DNA of 64,000 nucleotides, from positions 930,001 to 994,000 of the forward strand of contig NZ_CP127295.1 of assembly GCF_030285665.1 (NCBI RefSeq), written 5' to 3'. How positions within the stretch are numbered: position 1 is the stretch's first letter; each line of letters begins with the position of its first letter. The translations under genes and the position numbers were made by a program. The notes under the pieces were generated by a model. The model was given only the letters and a program-made list of their open reading frames with translations. It did no database searches and was not told where the DNA came from. Shown here one piece after another: positions 16,100 through 24,540 of this stretch. Source of the DNA: Amycolatopsis mongoliensis (lineage in GTDB: Bacteria; Actinomycetota; Actinomycetes; Mycobacteriales; Pseudonocardiaceae).

Positions 16100-17223
16100 C
16101 GGCCGCTCCGGCGCAGCGTCGACAGCTCTTCCGCGACGGTCTTCAGCACGTCCGGTGTCACCGTGCCGGCCAGCAGGTAGGAGCGGCGGAAGACCGACGA
16201 GCGGACGATCGCGAGCGACAACGGCGTGATCGACAGCTGCACCACGGTGCCCGCCGGCAGCCTCGTCTGCACCGCGCCGGCCTTCCCGGCGGCTTCGCTC
16301 GCCGCGTTCCCGACGGCGCGCGGCACGGCGATGACCGCGAAGGCCGCCAGCCCGGTGCCGTAGAGCGCGGCGCCCTCTACGCCGCCGAGCTTCGACGACG
16401 CCACCGGGCGCCCGGCGAGCGTCGCCGGCAGCGGCACCTGGCCCAGCGCGCCGAGCGCGTTCGAGACGTCCGGGGCGCTCGCCACGGTGAAGCCCGAGCC
16501 GAGCACGGGCCGCGGCGCTTCGACGACCGGTGTCGCCTGCTCGAGCTGCTGGAACTCGGTGACCAGGATCGGGGCCTGCTGCCCGCGGGCGGTGACCTCG
16601 ACGCGCACGGCCACGCCGGTCGCCGGGTCCGCCCAGACGTCGACGCGCCCGATCGTCGTGGCCGGATCGGCGGGCACGAGCCGCAGCCCGGACGCGGCGA
16701 CACCGGCGACGTTCCGCCCCGGCAGCGCGCTCACCGGGTCGCCCTTCGCCGCCCGGAGGATCCGCCGCGCGAGCTCGGGCGGCAGCAGGTCCCCGGCCCG
16801 CGGGAGCCGGACGTCCGGATCCCCGATCAGCTCGGTCAGCGTGTTGTCGCCGTAGTCCCACGTGTATTCGCCGTCGGGCAGCCGGTAGACGTCGTGTTCG
16901 CCGGCGGTGCCGAGGATGTCGACGCGGTAGCGGTCGGGCCCGGCGTACCACGCGCGCATCGGCGTCCGCTTGGAGAAGAGCGCCGTGACGGGGGCGAGGT
17001 TCGGCAGCTCCGGCAGGGCGAGCGAGCCGGCGCTTTCGGCGTACCCCTGGTACGGCCGCGTGGCCGACTGCAGCACGAGTTCGCGCAGCCGGCCCGGGTC
17101 GGCCGGCGCCCCCGCCGGGGCGAGCGCGGCGACGACCGACGGCACGGACACGAGCACCGCGGCCACGGCGGCGACGACCGCCCACCGGCGCCGCTTCGCG
17201 TGCCGCACCACCGAGGGCGTCAT
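16096..17223 (-). CDS. Membrane-anchored LolA-like lipoprotein-sorting domain protein
   Basis: 375 residues with an N-terminal membrane anchor (about 12-34) and a large exported domain (about 40-330: ATRPYQGYAESAG, DPDRYRVDI-type strands, YTWDYGDNTLTE) resembling actinobacterial proteins with LolA/RseB-like folds. First gene of a three-gene operon coupled to the ABC exporter by 4-bp overlaps. A sensor or chaperone for the exported substrate is a guess. The call rests on fold-like features rather than a clear motif. Confidence 0.7.
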   Translation of the reverse strand: MTPSVVRHAKRRRWAVVAAVAAVLVSVPSVVAALAPAGAPADPGRLRELVLQSATRPYQGYAESAGSLALPELPNLAPVTALFSKRTPMRAWYAGPDRYRVDILGTAGEHDVYRLPDGEYTWDYGDNTLTELIGDPDVRLPRAGDLLPPELARRILRAAKGDPVSALPGRNVAGVAASGLRLVPADPATTIGRVDVWADPATGVAVRVEVTARGQQAPILVTEFQQLEQATPVVEAPRPVLGSGFTVASAPDVSNALGALGQVPLPATLAGRPVASSKLGGVEGAALYGTGLAAFAVIAVPRAVGNAASEAAGKAGAVQTRLPAGTVVQLSITPLSLAIVRSSVFRRSYLLAGTVTPDVLKTVAEELSTLRRSGR

Positions 17224-17272
17224 CCGGCATCACCTCTTCGTCCTTTGTACGCCATGGCACCGCGTCCGGGGC

Positions 17273-17320
17273 TATGGTCGAAGGGTGACGAATCCCGTTC
17301 ATGCTGCCGTCCTGAGCTAG
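17273..17320 (+). promoter_or_regulatory. Leaderless 11-codon leader ORF candidate upstream of the methyltransferase
   Basis: TATGGT (17273-17278) is a -10 match 7 nt before GTG at 17285, which opens a short frame encoding VTNPVHAAVLS and a TAG ending at 17320. Downstream, CCCGC/GCGGG arms (about 17345-17361) can form a hairpin before the methyltransferase start at 17401. This layout fits a translated leader or attenuator, but coding is unproven. Confidence 0.35.
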
Positions 17321-17400
17321 TCCCGCTCCGGAAGTCCACGTGTCCCGCACCTCTCGCGGGTTCCTCGTCGTGCCCGCAGCAAGAACGGAAACCCTTTCCC

Positions 17401-18468
17401 GTGGCTCTTCTCGTCGTGCCCGGCGAACCCCCTCGCCGGCTCTTCTCCCCTCCGTCCCGGCGGGCGGTCTTCGCCGACGACCGCCTGTCGGCCGACGCCG
17501 CCCTGCGCACGGCGTCCACCGGCGTCGCCCTGCTCTGGCAGGGGGACTACCCCGCCGCCCGGCAGCTGCTCGACGCCATGAACCGGCGGATCCCGGCGCC
17601 CCCGCCGGACGACTACGCCCGCTACCGTGCCGATCGCGCTTCGCGAGCGCGGCTGCTCTCGTTCCTCCACGTGCCGCTGGACCCCGGCCACGTCGTCCCG
17701 CTGCGCCGGGCACCGGACGTCACCGAAGCGTGCACCGCGGTGTACGGCGCGCTCGACGTCCCCGCGGCGGTGCCGCTGCGAGAGCTGCTCGGGGTGCTCG
17801 GCGCGGCGGAATGGCGCCGGAAGGGAATCGCCGTCCCGGCCCTCGGCGCGCGGATCCACCCGCACTACGGCGTCTTCGCCCCGATCCGCCAGGAGTACGT
17901 CGACCTGGTCGCGGCGGCGCCCCTGCCGCCGGGTTCCCCGGCTTTCGACATCGGCACCGGCACCGGGGTGCTGGCCGCCGTGCTCGCCCACCGCGGTGTC
18001 CCCCGGGTGGTGGCGACGGATGCCGATCCCCGCGCGGTCGCGTGCGCGACCGAGAACCTGGCCGGGCTCGGCTTCGGCGCACGCACCGAGGTCGTGCTGA
18101 CGGACCTGTACCCGCCCGGCCGGGCCTCGCTGGTGGTGGCGAACCCGCCGTGGCTGCCGGGCCGCGCCCGCACCCCGCTCGACCACGCCGTGTACGACCC
18201 GGGAAGCCGGATGCTGCGCGGCTTCCTCGACCGGGCACGCCGGCACCTCACGCCGGACGGCGAGGCATGGCTGGTGCTGTCGGATCTCGCGGAGCACCTC
18301 GGACTGCGCACGCGCGACGAGCTCCTGGCCTGGATCGCGGCGGCGGGCCTGCGGGTCGTGGACCGGACCGGGACCCCGGCCCGGCATCCCCGCGCCCTCG
18401 CCCCCGACGACCCGCTGCACCGGGCCCGGGCCGCCGAAGTCACCTCACTCTGGCGACTCAGTCCATAG
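17401..18468 (+). CDS. SAM-dependent methyltransferase of the N-methyltransferase (NPPW) type
   Basis: 355 residues from the GTG at 17401. Motif I DIGTGTG (Asp183 on) and NPPW (248-251) place it with class I enzymes that methylate amide, guanine or adenine nitrogens (HemK, RlmG/RsmC-like). A long N-terminal region (1-175) is partly conserved-looking (GIAVPALGARIHPHYGVFAPIRQEYVD) and may bind the substrate. No strong ribosome site precedes the start. It ends 11 bp inside the convergent FolP2-like gene. The substrate, protein or RNA, is unknown. Confidence 0.82.
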   Translation: MALLVVPGEPPRRLFSPPSRRAVFADDRLSADAALRTASTGVALLWQGDYPAARQLLDAMNRRIPAPPPDDYARYRADRASRARLLSFLHVPLDPGHVVPLRRAPDVTEACTAVYGALDVPAAVPLRELLGVLGAAEWRRKGIAVPALGARIHPHYGVFAPIRQEYVDLVAAAPLPPGSPAFDIGTGTGVLAAVLAHRGVPRVVATDADPRAVACATENLAGLGFGARTEVVLTDLYPPGRASLVVANPPWLPGRARTPLDHAVYDPGSRMLRGFLDRARRHLTPDGEAWLVLSDLAEHLGLRTRDELLAWIAAAGLRVVDRTGTPARHPRALAPDDPLHRARAAEVTSLWRLSP

Positions 18469-19336
18469 TGGACACGAGGCTCGCGACCGCCTCGACGGCT
18501 TCCCGCGTCTCCCGGACGTTGTGGGCGCGGAAGACCGCGGCACCGGCGTGCGCCGCGATCGCCGTCGCCGCCAGGGTGCCGGCCAGGCGGTCGTGGGCTT
18601 CGACGTCCAGGGTCTCGCCGATCAGGTCCTTGTTCGACAGCGCGACGAGCACCGGCCAGCCGGTCGCCACCAGCCGGTCGAAGTGGCGGAGCAGCTCGAG
18701 GCCGTGGCGGGTGCTCTTGCCGAAGTCGAACGTCGGGTCGACGAGGACGCCGCCGCGCGGCACCCCGGCGGCGACCGTCCGCTCGGCCGCCGCGGTCAGC
18801 TCGGCGACCACGTCCGCGACGACGTCGTCGTAGCGGGGCCAGAACGGCCGGTCCGGGGTCGGCGCCGGGTACGGGTCGGTGCGCACCGGCATGCCGCCGA
18901 CGTGGGAGCACACGTAACCCGCGCCGAACTCGGCCGCGATCTCGACCAGCTTCGGGTCGGCACCGGCCCACGTGTCGTTGAGCAGGTCGGCGCCCGCCTC
19001 GCAGACCCGGCGCCCGACCTCGTGGCGCCAGGTGTCGACGCTGATGACCAGGCCCGGGTGGCGTTCCCGCACCTCGGCGACGAACGGCACGACCCGGTCG
19101 ATCTCCTCGTCGACGTCCACCTCGGGGCCCTCGCCCGCCTTGACCCCGCCGATGTCCACGATGTCGGCGCCCTCCGCGACCGCGCGGTCGACGGCGTCGC
19201 GTGCCGCGTTCTCGGCGAAGGTCGCGCCCTTGTCGTAGAAGGAGTCGGGCGTGCGGTTGACGATGGCCATGACCAGCGCGCGGTCGCCGGGCATGCGACG
19301 GCCGCGGAAGACCACCTCCGGCCGGTGTGACGTCAT
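18458..19336 (-). CDS. folP2: Dihydropteroate synthase paralogue, FolP2-like
   Basis: 292 residues of the pterin-binding TIM barrel. MAIVNRTPDSFYDKGATF and IVDIGGVKAGEGPEVDVDEEI match the mycobacterial FolP2 group. The loop that reads SxKxF in true synthases is SNKDLIG here, and the classical MGVVNVTPDSF start reads MAIVNRTPDSF. FolP2 of mycobacteria lacks dihydropteroate synthase activity, so folate synthesis by this copy is doubtful. It is convergent with the methyltransferase gene and divergent from the rhomboid gene. Confidence 0.88.
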   Translation of the reverse strand: MTSHRPEVVFRGRRMPGDRALVMAIVNRTPDSFYDKGATFAENAARDAVDRAVAEGADIVDIGGVKAGEGPEVDVDEEIDRVVPFVAEVRERHPGLVISVDTWRHEVGRRVCEAGADLLNDTWAGADPKLVEIAAEFGAGYVCSHVGGMPVRTDPYPAPTPDRPFWPRYDDVVADVVAELTAAAERTVAAGVPRGGVLVDPTFDFGKSTRHGLELLRHFDRLVATGWPVLVALSNKDLIGETLDVEAHDRLAGTLAATAIAAHAGAAVFRAHNVRETREAVEAVASLVSTMD

Positions 19337-19429
19337 ACGCCCAACCCTGCCAGGTCACGGCTCGGCCCGGAACGCCGCGTCCGCGGCCGCTGTCCGGTTA
19401 TCCTCGGCGCAACCGACAAAGGGGGACGA

Positions 19430-20086
19430 ATGAGCACGACCGGAGAGGGCCCCGCCCGCAGCGAAGCCGAGGCGATGATCGCCGAAGCCAAGAAGGCCTT
19501 GTGGGTGATGGTGGGCCTGCTGGCCGTGCTGTGGGTGATCCAGCTCGTCAACGCTCCCACCGGCTACGACCTGAGCCGCGAGTTCGGCATCGAGGCACGC
19601 GACCCGGCGTCGCTGCCGGAGATCTTCAGCGCGCCGTTCATGCACTCCAGCTGGGGTCACATCGAAGGCAACTCGGGGCCGTTGTTCGTGTTCGGCTTCC
19701 TCGCCGCCTACCGCGGGGTGAAGAAGTGGATCGGCGTGACCGTGCTGATCATCGTCGCCAGCGGGCTCGGCGTCTGGTTCATCTCGCCGTCGAACTCGGT
19801 CACGGTCGGCGCCAGCGGGCTGGTGTTCGGCTACTTCGGCTACATCATCGTGCGCGGGCTGTTCGACCGGCACGCGATCGACATCGTGCTCGGCCTGGTG
19901 ATGGCGCTGTGCTTCGCCTACACCTTCGCGTCCCTGCTGCCGACCGAGGAAGGGGTCAGCTGGCAGGGCCACATGTTCGGCTTCCTCGGCGGCATCGTCG
20001 GCGGCTGGCTGTTCCGCGACCGCCGTCCCAAGGCCGTCGCCGCTCCCGACCCGGCGACCACCCTGCTGCCGAAGGACCTCGGCTAG
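19430..20086 (+). CDS. Rhomboid-family intramembrane serine protease
   Basis: 218 residues, about six membrane helices. The catalytic pair is Ser129 (VGASGLVFGY) and His181 (WQGHMFGFLGG); FMHSSWGHIEGN carries the conserved HxxxxHxxxN-like L1/helix-2 segment. Start ATG preceded by AAAGGGGGA. Cleaves transmembrane substrates near the outer face; partner unknown. Confidence 0.93.
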   Translation: MSTTGEGPARSEAEAMIAEAKKALWVMVGLLAVLWVIQLVNAPTGYDLSREFGIEARDPASLPEIFSAPFMHSSWGHIEGNSGPLFVFGFLAAYRGVKKWIGVTVLIIVASGLGVWFISPSNSVTVGASGLVFGYFGYIIVRGLFDRHAIDIVLGLVMALCFAYTFASLLPTEEGVSWQGHMFGFLGGIVGGWLFRDRRPKAVAAPDPATTLLPKDLG

Positions 20087-20099
20087 CGGGTCGCGCGGA

Positions 20100-20150
20100 C
20101 TGAAGGGCACCTTCAGCCCGGCACATACGAGCTTCACAGCCGCTGTGAAG
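20100..20150. other. Two short perfect hairpins between rhomboid and serine protease genes
   Basis: CTGAAGG-GCA-CCTTCAG (20100-20116) lies just after the rhomboid stop and may help end transcription. CTTCACAG-CCG-CTGTGAAG (20132-20150), 60 bp before the next start, looks more like an operator dyad over the promoter of the secreted protease gene. Confidence 0.55.
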
Positions 20151-20209
20151 TCACTGTGCATCCGGCTCGTGGCGCTGCCAACCCGGTTCCGGTGTGGTGA
20201 TCTGGAGCG

Positions 20210-20965
20210 GTGGCGATCAAGTTCCTGAGGCCCGCGGCGGCGGCCGCGGCGGCCGTTCTGGTGCTCGGCGCCGGCCTGGTCGCCGGCACGGGCACGACCG
20301 CCGACGACGCCTATGCCGCGGGCGCGCCGGTCACTTCCCCGGCGGCTTCGGCCACTTCGGCGACGGTGACTCCGGCGAGAAGTGTTTCCCCGGTCGGGGC
20401 GTTGTTCGCGAACGGGAGCCATTTCTGCACGGCGAGCGTCGTGCATTCCGGCGCCGGTGACCTGGTGCTGACGGCCGCGCACTGCGTCAAAGGCGGAATG
20501 TCCTTCGCTCCCGCTTATCACGACGGTGTCGCGCCGCTGGGAATGTGGACGGTCACCGGTGTCGCCGTCGCGGACGGCTGGACGTCTTCGGCCGACCCGG
20601 ATCTGGATTTCGCGTTCTTGACCGTGCAGCAACCGGGGAACACGGCTTCGCTGGAAAGCCTCACCGGAGCGAATGTTCTCGGCACCGACCGCGGATTCGA
20701 CCATGCGATCACCCTGACGGGTTACCCCAACACGACCGATTCCCCGGTGGTGTGCACCGGTACCACCACGCGGTTCGAGACTTATCAACTGCGCGTCGCC
20801 TGCCCCGGTTTCCCGGACGGCACCAGCGGTGGCCCGTGGGTGACCGGCGGCGCGGTCGTCGGGGTCATCGGCGGCTACCAGCTCGGCGGCGACACCCCGG
20901 ACGTCTCCTACAGCCCGTACTTCGACGACGACATCGCGAAGCTGTACGCCTCGGCCGCCGGCTGA
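20210..20965 (+). CDS. Secreted trypsin-fold serine protease
   Basis: 251 residues from GTG. A signal peptide (about 1-33) and a Ser/Thr-Ala-rich linker precede the S1 domain. The triad is His91 (LTAAHC), Asp133 (DPDLDFAFL) and Ser206 (DGTSGGP), with Cys pairs as expected. It resembles the V8/glutamyl endopeptidase branch of actinomycete S1 proteases. No long propeptide is visible. Confidence 0.92.
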   Translation: MAIKFLRPAAAAAAAVLVLGAGLVAGTGTTADDAYAAGAPVTSPAASATSATVTPARSVSPVGALFANGSHFCTASVVHSGAGDLVLTAAHCVKGGMSFAPAYHDGVAPLGMWTVTGVAVADGWTSSADPDLDFAFLTVQQPGNTASLESLTGANVLGTDRGFDHAITLTGYPNTTDSPVVCTGTTTRFETYQLRVACPGFPDGTSGGPWVTGGAVVGVIGGYQLGGDTPDVSYSPYFDDDIAKLYASAAG

Positions 20966-20971
20966 AAACGC

Positions 20972-21013
20972 GAACCGGGCCCGCGTCCCTGGCGGAGGAC
21001 ACGAGCCCGGTTC
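20972..21013. terminator. Bidirectional terminator between convergent genes
   Basis: GAACCGGGC (20972-20980) pairs exactly with GCCCGGTTC (21005-21013) in the 63-bp gap between the ends of two convergent genes. No U-tract, as usual in this GC range. Confidence 0.65.
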
Positions 21014-21028
21014 ACCTCTCGCGAGCCT

Positions 21029-21895
21029 TCAGCAGGTCACGATGAGCCCGGTGAGCGCCGAGCACGTCTTCGACGCGCTGTCGTTGGCGCTGGTGGGATC
21101 CTCCGGCGAGCTGGCCGTGCGCACCGCCGTCGTGGTGTACGAGCCGAGCGCCAGCAGGCCGCCGTTGACCGAGAACTTCGCCGTCGCCGAAGCACCGGAC
21201 GCCAGTGAGGCGACGTCGCAGTTCAGCGACCGGGTGCTGCCCACACGGGTGCAGCCGGTGGCGCTGGCGAACGACAGTCCCGACGCATACGTGGCCACGA
21301 CCCGGATCCCGGACGCGGCCGACGGGCCGGCGTTCGTCACGGTCAGCGTGTAGTCGATGCGTGCGTTCAGGCCGCCGTGGCCGGTCGCGGCGAGCGCGAC
21401 CTTGACGTCGGCGAAGGTCGACGGGCTGCCGACCGTGATCACCGGGCCGTCGAGCGTGTCGAAGGCGTAGTTGTCGCCCACGAACTGGTGCTGCAGCGTG
21501 AACTGGCCCGGCGCCGCGGTGTCCTTGACGCGCAAGGTCCACACCGTGGTCTTCGTGCCGCCCGCCTCGAGGTCGCCGAACGCGGCGCGGTAGCTGCTCC
21601 CGGCCTGGAAGCAGCCGACCGCGGTCGTGTTCGTGCAGGAAACGACGTCGACGACGTCGGTGATCGGCGTCGGCGTGCCGTAAATGGCGGCCTTGGCGAA
21701 AGTGACCGTGAAATCACGGTCGTTGTGCACGGTTTGCGAGATGGTGAACGTCTGTCCCGGGAGCACCGTGGTGGTGCTGACTTCGACAGAACTGGAGGGC
21801 ACGTCCGCCTGCGCGGCGGGTGCCATCGCGAGGAACGCCGTGGCCAATGCGGCCACCGAGGACAGGATCGTGGTTCTTCGCCAGCTTCGTTGCAT
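21029..21895 (-). CDS. Secreted DUF11/Ig-like repeat protein
   Basis: 288 residues. MQRSWRRTTILSSVAALAT... is a signal peptide cut after AQA (about residue 31). Two beta-sandwich modules follow; the second (about 175-285: ARIDYTLTVTNAGPSAASGIRV, GSYTTTAVRTASSPEDPTSANDSAS) is a clear DUF11/CARDB-type repeat. The ATG at 21895 is chosen because the signal begins there. No catalytic motif and no cell-wall anchor; likely an extracellular adhesive or structural protein. Confidence 0.75.
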   Translation of the reverse strand: MQRSWRRTTILSSVAALATAFLAMAPAAQADVPSSSVEVSTTTVLPGQTFTISQTVHNDRDFTVTFAKAAIYGTPTPITDVVDVVSCTNTTAVGCFQAGSSYRAAFGDLEAGGTKTTVWTLRVKDTAAPGQFTLQHQFVGDNYAFDTLDGPVITVGSPSTFADVKVALAATGHGGLNARIDYTLTVTNAGPSAASGIRVVATYASGLSFASATGCTRVGSTRSLNCDVASLASGASATAKFSVNGGLLALGSYTTTAVRTASSPEDPTSANDSASKTCSALTGLIVTC

Positions 21896-22032
21896 AGTCG
21901 TGGTCTCGCCGTTTCGGTCCGGGGAATGCCGCTCTGACGGATGCTGCGTGGTCTTGGTGGACAGCCGACGCTGATCAGTCGTCGCAAAACCGGCATTCGT
22001 TACCGCCATCCGGACGCGCCGCGGCAGGGCCG

Positions 22033-22662
22033 TCAGGACGGACGCCAGCGGCCGTTCATCTCACCCGGGCGCGGCGGCGGGCCGGGCAGCTCGCGCTCTT
22101 TTCCCGCTTCCAGCCCCTCGACGAGCATCGCCAGGTAGCGGCGGCGCAGCTGGGCGGTGCGCTCCGGGTCCTCGACGCGGATCGCCGCGCAGCACTCGAG
22201 GATCATGCCGATGTCCTCGGTGACGGCGTCCTCGCGGAGCCGTCCGGTCCCGCGCGCCCGCGCGAAGAGGCCCGCCGACAGCTCGTTCGCCCGTCGCGCG
22301 TCGGCGCCCATCTCTTCGGTCGGGGTGAACGTGCCCGCGAGGTGGACGGTCAGCGAGTGGACGTCGGCGTCGACCACCCGGCGGAGGAAGCCGGTGAGCG
22401 CCGTCCAGCCGTCCGGCTCCTCGTCGGCGGCCTCGGCTTCGGCGATGTAGGTGCGGAGGCCGTCGTGGCAGAGCCGGCAGAGCAGGAACTCCTTGCTGGG
22501 GTAGCGCCGGTAGAGGGCACTGATCCCGACGCCCGCGCGCTCGGCGACGTGCGAGATCGGCGCCTTCGGGTCCACGAGGAAGACCTGGCGCGCGGCGTCG
22601 AGGATGACGAAGTCGTTGCGGGCGGCCTGGGCGCGGCGACCCGGCAGGGCGGTCTCGGGCAT
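22033..22662 (-). CDS. TetR-family repressor
   Basis: 209 residues. The N-terminal helix-turn-helix (about 15-62) includes ISHVAERAGVGISALYRRYPSKEFLL; the rest is the helical ligand domain. It is divergent from the epoxide hydrolase gene across an 85-bp gap with palindromes at 22680-22730, so it probably represses both itself and the hydrolase. Confidence 0.93.
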   Translation of the reverse strand: MPETALPGRRAQAARNDFVILDAARQVFLVDPKAPISHVAERAGVGISALYRRYPSKEFLLCRLCHDGLRTYIAEAEAADEEPDGWTALTGFLRRVVDADVHSLTVHLAGTFTPTEEMGADARRANELSAGLFARARGTGRLREDAVTEDIGMILECCAAIRVEDPERTAQLRRRYLAMLVEGLEAGKERELPGPPPRPGEMNGRWRPS

Positions 22663-22679
22663 GGGTGGAGATTACCACT

Positions 22680-22730
22680 GGAACGGATTATTCCGCTCTG
22701 CTACAGTTCGGAACGAAGCATTCCGTTCCA
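22680..22730. promoter_or_regulatory. Probable TetR operators between divergent genes
   Basis: CGGATTATTCCG (22684-22695) and CGGAA-N7-TTCCG (22709-22725) are dyads sharing CGGA/TCCG arms; the block is also bracketed by GGAACGGA (22680) and TCCGTTCC (22723). They cover the short divergent promoter region. Confidence 0.6.
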
Positions 22731-22747
22731 TCCTTCGAGGAGTAGCC

Positions 22748-24445
22748 ATGACGGTCCCCGCCCTTCGCCCGTTCCGCGCCGAGATCCCCCAGTCCGCCCT
22801 GGACGACCTGCGGGATCGGCTCCAGCGGGCGCTCTGGCCGGACGACCTGCCCGCCGAGTACGGCGTCACGAACGAGCGGGTCCGCGCGCTGGCCGGGCAC
22901 TGGCTGGAGGAGTTCGACTGGCGGGCGTTCGAGGCGCGGCTCAACGCGTACCCGCAGTTCGTCACGGAGATCGACGGCGAGACGATCCACTTCCTGCACG
23001 TCCGGTCGTCCCGCGCGGACGCGACGCCGCTGGTGCTGACGCACGGCTGGCCGGGTTCGATCGTCGAGTACCTCGACGTCATCGGCCCGCTGACCGAGCC
23101 GGAGTCGGCCGACGCGCCGGCGTTCCACCTGGTGATCCCGTCGCTGCCGGGGTTCGGGTTCTCGGGCCCGACCCGCGCGGCGGGCTGGGGCACGCACCGC
23201 ACGGCGGCGGCGTGGGCGGAGCTGATGAGCCGTCTGGGCTACGAGTCGTACGGCGCGGCGGGCAACGACGCGGGCTCGATGATCTCCCCGGAGATCGGGC
23301 GGCTCGCGCCGGAGAAGGTGGTCGGCGTGCACGTCACGCAGCTGTTCTCGTTCCCGTCCGGCGACCCGGCGGAGATGGCGGACCTGAGCGAGGCCGACCA
23401 GGCCGCGCTCGCGCACCTGCAGTGGTTCTACGAGAACATGTTCTCCTTCAACACGCTGCACAGCCAGCAGCCGCACACCCTCGCCTTCGCGCTCGCCGAC
23501 TCCCCGCTGGCGCTGCTGGCGTGGAACGCCCAGCTCTTCGGCGAGCACCTCGACGCGGACTTCGTCATCGCGAACGTGGCGCTGTACTGGCTGACCGGCA
23601 CGGGCGGCTCGTCGATCCGCTTCTACTACGAGGACGCGCACACGACGTCCCACCCGGAGGGCCCGACGACGGTGCCGACGGGCCTGGCGATGTTCGCGGG
23701 CGACTTCCAGTCGATCCGCCGCTTCGCCGAGCGCGACCACGCGAACATCGTCAGCTGGAACGCGTACGACACGCGCTCGGGCAGTGGCGGCCCCCGGGAC
23801 GCGGCCGGCCACTACTCGGCGCACGAAGCGCCGGAGGTCCTGGTCGCCGACATCCGCACGTTCTTCGCCGGGCTTTCTTCGCCATGGCCGCTTCTGGCCT
23901 CGGCCCACGAGGCGTTGCGCTCGGCGGCGGCGGGCGTGACGGACGGCGCTCTCCCGACCCCGTGCGCGGAGTGGACGGTGCACCAGGTCCTCCAGCACGC
24001 GGGCGGCGACCAGCAGGGCTACTCGGCCTTCATCACGGGCGAGCCGGGCCCGGACTTCGACCCGTTCGCCCCCTCGGGCGCACTCGAAGACGTGTCGGCG
24101 TTCCTCGAGCCGAAGCTGGCCGCGGCGGCCGCGGCGTTCGCGACGGTTCCCCCGGGCGCGGAGGCGGTCCCGACGCCCCTGCCGCAGGGCGCACTCCCGG
24201 CCGCGGTGGCGGTGGGCGCGGCGGCCCTGGACGCGGCGATGCACGCGTGGGACATCGCGGTGGCGACGGGCCAGGAATCCCCGCTGACGAAGGAACTGGC
24301 GGAGGCGCTGCTGCCGACGGCGAAGGAACTGGCGGAGCCACTGCGGGGGTTCGCCTACGCACCGGCCCTCGACGGCCCGGCCGGCGACGACGCGGTGTCG
24401 GAGCTGCTGCGGTACCTGGGCCGCGATCCTCAGTGGACGGCTTGA
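22748..24445 (+). CDS. Epoxide hydrolase fused to a TIGR03086-type metal-binding (MDMPI) domain
   Basis: 565 residues. Residues 1 to about 375 are a microsomal-type epoxide hydrolase: N-terminal EHN segment (FRAEIPQSALDDLRDRL), HGWPGS oxyanion motif, nucleophile Asp174 in GNDAGS (usually GGDWG) and His355 (AGHYSAHEAPEV). After about residue 380 comes a mycothiol-dependent maleylpyruvate-isomerase/DinB-like domain with metal-ligand candidates in PCAEWTVHQVLQHAGG and MHAWDIA. The join has no linker-like repeat and no stop. Inferred role: opening a toxic epoxide and handling a thiol adduct. Controlled by the divergent TetR. Confidence 0.88.
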   Translation: MTVPALRPFRAEIPQSALDDLRDRLQRALWPDDLPAEYGVTNERVRALAGHWLEEFDWRAFEARLNAYPQFVTEIDGETIHFLHVRSSRADATPLVLTHGWPGSIVEYLDVIGPLTEPESADAPAFHLVIPSLPGFGFSGPTRAAGWGTHRTAAAWAELMSRLGYESYGAAGNDAGSMISPEIGRLAPEKVVGVHVTQLFSFPSGDPAEMADLSEADQAALAHLQWFYENMFSFNTLHSQQPHTLAFALADSPLALLAWNAQLFGEHLDADFVIANVALYWLTGTGGSSIRFYYEDAHTTSHPEGPTTVPTGLAMFAGDFQSIRRFAERDHANIVSWNAYDTRSGSGGPRDAAGHYSAHEAPEVLVADIRTFFAGLSSPWPLLASAHEALRSAAAGVTDGALPTPCAEWTVHQVLQHAGGDQQGYSAFITGEPGPDFDPFAPSGALEDVSAFLEPKLAAAAAAFATVPPGAEAVPTPLPQGALPAAVAVGAAALDAAMHAWDIAVATGQESPLTKELAEALLPTAKELAEPLRGFAYAPALDGPAGDDAVSELLRYLGRDPQWTA

Positions 24446-24458
24446 GGATCCGTTCCCG

Positions 24459-24492
24459 GGCCGGGGGAACCGCGAGAGCGGTTCCCCCGGCC
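24459..24492. terminator. Strong 15-bp intrinsic-type terminator hairpin
   Basis: GGCCGGGGGAACCGC (24459-24473) pairs perfectly with GCGGTTCCCCCGGCC (24478-24492) across a GAGA tetraloop, 13 bp after the epoxide hydrolase stop. There is no T-run, but the stem is very stable. Confidence 0.85.
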
Positions 24493-24540
24493 TGGGAAAA
24501 TCCGTTGCCGCCCAACGAATCCCGAACCTACGCTGGCCTC

